Positions 5,399-8,679 of a stretch of 8,679 bases of DNA are shown here, piece after piece (position 1 is the first letter of the stretch; each line of letters begins with the position of its first letter). The stretch comes from CAZWUK01 sp964636685. Lineage in GTDB: Bacteria; Bacillota; Clostridia; Christensenellales; CAG-138. The notes under the pieces are model-generated. The model saw only the letters and a list, made by a program, of their open reading frames with translations. It had not been told where the DNA came from and did no database searches. The translations under genes and the position numbers were made by a program. Location of the stretch: the NCBI GenBank assembly GCA_964636685.1, contig CAZWUK010000086.1, forward strand, positions 1 to 8,679, written 5' to 3'.

Positions 5399-5594
5399 TA
5401 TCGCAGGATCTGTTTGCGCGAGTTGCTTTAAAAAAAACGACGCGCCCGCCGCTTCCCCGTTTTGCGGCGCTATGCCAAGGATTAGAGCTTCAAAAAAGGA
5501 GCCATCCACTCCTTCGCGGATGACCCCTCCTGTTGCTTCGTCTACTTGCTCTAACGCAACGATTGACACTGAGCCCTTCTCCCAACGCGGGGGA
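5399..5594 (-). other. Non-coding stretch between the transketolase operon and the membrane protein gene
   Basis: On the minus strand this runs from the transketolase stop to the next promoter. It holds GTTGC (5562-5558) pairing with GCAAC (5539-5535), and then a terminator at 5492-5514. After that, CGCCGC/GCGGCG pair at 5464-5469 and 5447-5452, with a run of eight T (5437-5430) nine bases beyond. The long open frame that crosses it has no start or ribosome site of note. It could be a 3' leader with two terminators, or a small structured RNA. Confidence 0.35.
5492..5514 (-). terminator. Rho-independent terminator of the malic enzyme-transketolase operon
   Basis: On the minus strand AAGGAG (5514-5509) pairs with CTCCTT (5501-5496), with a T-G wobble inside and a loop of five bases. 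TTTTTT follows at 5497-5492. It lies about 80 bases after the transketolase C-subunit stop, which leaves a moderately long 3' tail. The stem is short, so strength is moderate. Confidence 0.7.
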
Positions 5595-6548
5595 TCACTT
5601 CATGAGCGCCGTGACCTTTTCGACGATGTGTTCCGCGGTCAAACCGAAGCGCTCCTGCAGATAATCCTGCGGGCCGACCTCGCCGTATTCGTCTTCTACC
5701 GCAACATAGTCGATGCGCGCGCAGGGATCCTTTGCGAGCGCTTCGCAGACGGCGCTGTACAGGCCGCCGATCTTGTTGTGGTTTTCGGCAACGACTACGC
5801 GACCGGTCGCCTTGGCGTATTGTTTGACGGTTTCCACGTCAAGCGGCTTGATGGTGAAGGTGTTGACCACCGCCACATCGACGCCCTGCGCGGCAAGCGT
5901 TTCGGCAGCCTTCAGGGCTTCGTGCACCATGATGCCGCAGCAGAATACCACGGCGTCCTTGCCCTCGCGGAGCGTGATCGCCTTGTGAATGTCAAACTTC
6001 GTGCCGTCTTCAAACACCTTGGCGTTGAACTTTCTGCCAACGCGCAGATATTTTACGCCCGGGATGTTCTTTGCCTGCTCGAGCACGTCGATGAGCATGT
6101 TGGCGTCGGTGATGTCGATGACCGTCGCCGTCGGAATGGTGCGATAGAGCGCAACATCTTCAAACGGCATATGCGTACCGCCGTTGAACGATGCGGTGAC
6201 GCCGGGATCGCTGCCGATGACGGTGATGTCATTTTTGGCATAGCCTGCGCTGAGGAATACCTGATCGAACACGCGGCGGGAAGCAAACGGGCCAAACGTG
6301 TGCGCGATGGGATGGAAGCCCGTTGCGGCAAGACCGCACGCCACGCCGATCATGTTGGCTTCCGAAATACCGCAGTTGACGCCGCGGTCGGGGTTCTTTG
6401 CAGACCATTTTGCCGTGCCGATACAGCTGGTGAGATCCGCGTCAAGGTAGATCACGGAGGGATCTTCTTCACAAAGACGCGGGATCGTCGTACCCAGAAT
6501 GTCCTTGAAGGCTCTGGTTTCCATTTCGCCGTTATAAACAATCTTCAT
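5595..6548 (-). CDS. Transketolase, C-terminal subunit (split form)
   Basis: This is the pyrimidine-binding and C-terminal half of transketolase, which moves two-carbon units between pentose, hexose and triose phosphates with thiamine diphosphate. The 317 residues match the usual split subunit. Residues about 8-165 form the pyrimidine domain. Glu63 in CGISEANMIG is the family's catalytic Glu that activates the cofactor. FASRRVFDQV (88-97) and GGTHMPFED (123-131, with His126) are typical. Residues about 190-317 are the C-terminal domain (VVFCCGIMVHEALKAA, VVNTFTIKPLD, VVAENHNKIGGLYSA). ATG at 6548 is preceded by GGAGGT seven bases upstream, within the 12-base gap after the N-subunit stop, so the pair should be made in equal amounts. 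It cannot work without the N subunit. Dihydroxyacetone synthase or 1-deoxyxylulose-5-phosphate synthase are unlikely because those are single-chain and differ in motifs. Confidence 0.95.
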   Translation of the reverse strand: MKIVYNGEMETRAFKDILGTTIPRLCEEDPSVIYLDADLTSCIGTAKWSAKNPDRGVNCGISEANMIGVACGLAATGFHPIAHTFGPFASRRVFDQVFLSAGYAKNDITVIGSDPGVTASFNGGTHMPFEDVALYRTIPTATVIDITDANMLIDVLEQAKNIPGVKYLRVGRKFNAKVFEDGTKFDIHKAITLREGKDAVVFCCGIMVHEALKAAETLAAQGVDVAVVNTFTIKPLDVETVKQYAKATGRVVVAENHNKIGGLYSAVCEALAKDPCARIDYVAVEDEYGEVGPQDYLQERFGLTAEHIVEKVTALMK

Positions 6549-6560
6549 CTTGCTACCTCC

Positions 6561-7400
6561 TCAGCCCCGCACGTCCAGCTGGGCTTGCAGCTGCGTGAGC
6601 CATTCCTGCCATTTGTCCTTGGACACTGCCATGCTGTGGTTGCCCATGGTTTCGGCGACCTCGGGTACGCCTGCACCCTTGACGGTATCCATCACGATGG
6701 CATACGGCTTGTCGCCGCCGTTACGTGTGCGCTCGAGCGCATCGTAGAGCTCGCCAACATTGTTGCCGTTGATGCGAACGGTGTCAAATCCAAAGGATTC
6801 AAACTTTTTCACAAAGTCGCCCGTCGGCAGAATGTCCTTGGTGTAGCCATCCAGCTGCTTTTTGTTCTCGTCCAGCAGCACGACCAGATTGGAAAGCTTC
6901 TTGGCGGAGGCAAACATCGCCGCTTCCCAGACTTGACCTTCGTCTGCTTCGCCGTCGCCGACGATCAGAAATACGCGGTTGTCGTGTCCCTTGAGCTTGT
7001 CACCGAGCGCCATGCCGCAGGCAAGGGAAGTACCCTGCCCCAAAGAGCCGGTGGTCATATCCACGCCGGGCGTCTTGTTACGGTCGCAGTGGCTGGGGAG
7101 GTTTGTGTGCGGCTGGTTGAGCGTCTTGAGATCCTCGTACGGGAAAAAGCCGAGAAGCGCCAGCGTGGCGTACACGCCCGGGCCTGCGTGACCCTTTGAG
7201 CAGACCAGCTTGTCCCGGTCGGGGAGCTGCGGGTTCTTGGGGTCAAACTTCATCTGTGTGCCGTAAAGCACCGCCAATAGGTCGCATACGCTCAGCGTAC
7301 CGCCTACATGACCAAATCCACGGGCGTGGAATTCCTCCAACGCACCGATGCGGATCTTGAGCGCGAATTGCTCAAGATCGTGCCGTTTTGCTGCATCCAT
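6561..7400 (-). CDS. Transketolase, N-terminal subunit (split form)
   Basis: This is the diphosphate-binding half of transketolase. The 279 residues fit the split N subunit. GHVGGTLS (30-37) carries the substrate-side His31, SKGHAGPGVYA (68-78) carries His71, and TTGSLGQGTS (116-125) is the conserved glycine loop. The thiamine diphosphate motif starts at VGDGEADEGQVWEA (147-160) and closes at LDENKKQLDGY (176-186), where Asp, Glu and Asn bind Mg and diphosphate. ATG at 7400 has AAAGGAGA about eight bases upstream, in the 20-base gap after the malic enzyme stop. It forms the heterotetramer with the next gene. Splitting of transketolase into two adjacent genes is common in Clostridia and archaea. 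There are no signs of decay or missing residues. Confidence 0.95.
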   Translation of the reverse strand: MDAAKRHDLEQFALKIRIGALEEFHARGFGHVGGTLSVCDLLAVLYGTQMKFDPKNPQLPDRDKLVCSKGHAGPGVYATLALLGFFPYEDLKTLNQPHTNLPSHCDRNKTPGVDMTTGSLGQGTSLACGMALGDKLKGHDNRVFLIVGDGEADEGQVWEAAMFASAKKLSNLVVLLDENKKQLDGYTKDILPTGDFVKKFESFGFDTVRINGNNVGELYDALERTRNGGDKPYAIVMDTVKGAGVPEVAETMGNHSMAVSKDKWQEWLTQLQAQLDVRG

Positions 7401-7420
7401 TGCTTGATTCTCCTTTATGT

Positions 7421-8596
7421 TCAGATACGTGCTACGCCGCTCTTTCTTGCGGCTTCCGCCACAGCGGCTGCAACCGCCTTGCCGACGCGCGGATCAAAGG
7501 CGGCGGGGATGATGTATTCCGCGTTCAGCTCCTCATCACTGATGAGGTTTGCCAGCGCGTAGGAAGCGGCGATCTTCATTTCGTCGTTGATGTCGCTTGC
7601 GCGCACATCAAAAGCGCCGCGGAAGATGCCGGGGAACGCCAGAACGTTATTAACCTGGTTCGGGAAATCGCTGCGACCCGTTGCGATGACTGCCGCACCG
7701 CCTGCTTTTGCATCGTCCGGGAAGATCTCGGGCGTGGGGTTTGCGCAAGCAAAGATGATCGCGTCGCGGTTCATGGTCTTGACCATCTCGGTGGTGAGGG
7801 TGCCCGGTGCGGATACGCCGATGAAGACGTCGGCGCCTGTCAGAACGTCTGCCAGAGAGCCTTTTCGCATCTGCTTGTTGGTGATCTTGCTCATTTCTTC
7901 CTTAATGGGGTTCATGCCCTCGGCGCGACCCTCGTAGATGGCGCCCTTGCGGTCGCACTGGGTCACATCGGCAAACCCGTCGGAGATGAGAAGCTTCGTG
8001 ATGGAGATGGCTGCTGCGCCTGCGCCGTTGACGACGATACGCACATCGGCTTTTTTCTTGCCAACGACCTTGAGCGCGTTGGTCAGACCTGCTAGCGTGA
8101 TGACAGCCGTGCCGTGCTGGTCATCGTGGAAGATCGGAATGTCGCAGCGCTCTTTGAGCTTTTTCTCAATTTCAAAGCAGCGGGGAGCCGCGATGTCTTC
8201 GAGGTTGACGCCGCCAAAGCTGCCGGAGATCAGCGCGATGGTGTTGACGATTTCGTCCACATCCTTGGACTTGATGCACAGCGGGAACGCGTCCACGTCG
8301 CCGAAGCTCTTGAACAGAACGCACTTTCCTTCCATGACGGGCATGCCTGCTTCCGGACCGATGTCGCCAAGACCCAGCACCGCGGTGCCATCGGTTACGA
8401 CGAGGCAAAGGTTCCAGCGACGGGTCAGCTCGTAGCTCTTGTTGACGTCTTTTTGGATCTCAAGGCAAGGCTGTGCTACACCCGGGGTGTAAGCAAGGGA
8501 GAGGTCTTCTATCGTCTTGACGGGGACGGTCGCAACGACTTCGATCTTGCCCTTCCATTCGCCGTGCAGGCGGAGGGACTCTTTTGCGTAATCCAT
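7421..8596 (-). CDS. NAD(P)-dependent malic enzyme, short bacterial form
   Basis: The enzyme decarboxylates L-malate to pyruvate and CO2 with reduction of NAD or NADP, in the cytosol. The 391 residues match the short form without the phosphotransacetylase-like C-terminal extension of MaeB. Tyr36 in LAYTPGVA is the likely catalytic Tyr, and Lys91 in MEGKCVLFK the likely catalytic Lys. FHDDQHGTAV (156-165) supplies metal-binding Asp residues. VNGAGAAAIS (189-198) is the Rossmann glycine loop. CDRKGAIYEGR (214-224) has an Asp at the end of the second strand, more often seen with NAD preference, but I would not fix the cofactor from this. ANPTPEI and RSDFPNQVNNVLAFPG are standard C-terminal motifs. 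AAGGAG lies about 11 bases before the ATG. It is the first gene of the operon, with both transketolase subunits downstream. It might run toward malate or pyruvate depending on the anaerobe's redox needs. Confidence 0.96.
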   Translation of the reverse strand: MDYAKESLRLHGEWKGKIEVVATVPVKTIEDLSLAYTPGVAQPCLEIQKDVNKSYELTRRWNLCLVVTDGTAVLGLGDIGPEAGMPVMEGKCVLFKSFGDVDAFPLCIKSKDVDEIVNTIALISGSFGGVNLEDIAAPRCFEIEKKLKERCDIPIFHDDQHGTAVITLAGLTNALKVVGKKKADVRIVVNGAGAAAISITKLLISDGFADVTQCDRKGAIYEGRAEGMNPIKEEMSKITNKQMRKGSLADVLTGADVFIGVSAPGTLTTEMVKTMNRDAIIFACANPTPEIFPDDAKAGGAAVIATGRSDFPNQVNNVLAFPGIFRGAFDVRASDINDEMKIAASYALANLISDEELNAEYIIPAAFDPRVGKAVAAAVAEAARKSGVARI

Positions 8597-8679
8597 GGTT
8601 GTAAATTCTCCTTTATACTCTTAATTCTTATTATACTCTGGGAAGCGTCGAACCGCCATACGGCATGACGAGAACTTTT
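8597..8679 (-). promoter_or_regulatory. Promoter and ribosome site region of the malic enzyme operon
   Basis: On the minus strand a perfect TATAAT lies at 8635-8630. The hexamer 17 bases upstream (TGGCGG) is a poor -35, and there is no TG extension. Transcription would begin near 8623, leaving a leader of about 27 bases that holds AAGGAG. The window ends 83 bases above the start, so further regulator sites cannot be seen. Confidence 0.45.

Noticed and set aside
5369..5569. N-terminal extension of the small membrane protein to 183 residues
   Set aside because: The extension crosses the terminator and the extended -10 promoter, and the GTG at 5368 has a well-placed ribosome site.
5472..7199. 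575-residue plus-strand reading frame
   Set aside because: It is antisense to both transketolase genes, which carry full family motifs. It exists because of GC-rich codon use on the opposite strand.
7388..8668. Plus-strand frames of 165-235 residues opposite the malic enzyme gene
   Set aside because: They mirror the malic enzyme coding strand and have no ribosome sites or motifs.
1..8679. CRISPR array or defence system
   Set aside because: There are no regularly spaced short repeats and no nuclease, methylase or toxin-antitoxin genes.

Overview
The window looks like chromosomal DNA from a Gram-positive bacterium of the Bacillota, probably a Clostridia-type anaerobe. This is inferred from AGGAGG-type ribosome binding sites, a surface protein with a sortase-type C-terminus, a transketolase split into two genes, a short-form malic enzyme and a tRNA gene that encodes its own CCA end. 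I cannot name the species.

Left part (1-1722): recombination genes around a tRNA. The window opens inside the catalytic half of a tyrosine recombinase (integrase), followed by a hairpin terminator and a non-coding stretch. Then come a complete tRNA-Arg(CCG) with a strong terminator and a small serine recombinase of the resolvase/invertase type. The integrase end is visibly more AT-rich than the right half, so it probably belongs to an integrated element whose body lies left of the window. A 13-base copy of the tRNA anticodon region sits 72 bases upstream of the tRNA's own copy.

Middle (1723-5594): an AT-rich leader with two candidate promoters precedes a 719-residue secreted, wall-anchored protein. 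It has a signal peptide, a glycine-rich N-terminal region, two tandem 100-residue repeats, Ig-like regions and an IPKTG sorting signal. After its hairpin come about 350 bases without a clear gene, possibly holding a decayed one. Then follows a minus-strand pair: a small single-pass membrane protein and a GNAT acetyltransferase. A 226-base structured non-coding stretch separates this pair from the next operon.

Right part (5595-8596): a compact minus-strand operon in the order malic enzyme, transketolase N-terminal subunit, transketolase C-terminal subunit, with gaps of 20 and 12 bases, an upstream -10 element and a downstream terminator. It couples malate-to-pyruvate conversion with non-oxidative pentose phosphate chemistry.

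I found no CRISPR array, rRNA, complete insertion sequence or recognisable defence system. The features most worth a second look are the integrase/tRNA junction, the inverted repeat at the serine recombinase promoter, a hairpin tip shared by two terminators, and the non-coding stretches at 4191-4482 and 5369-5594.
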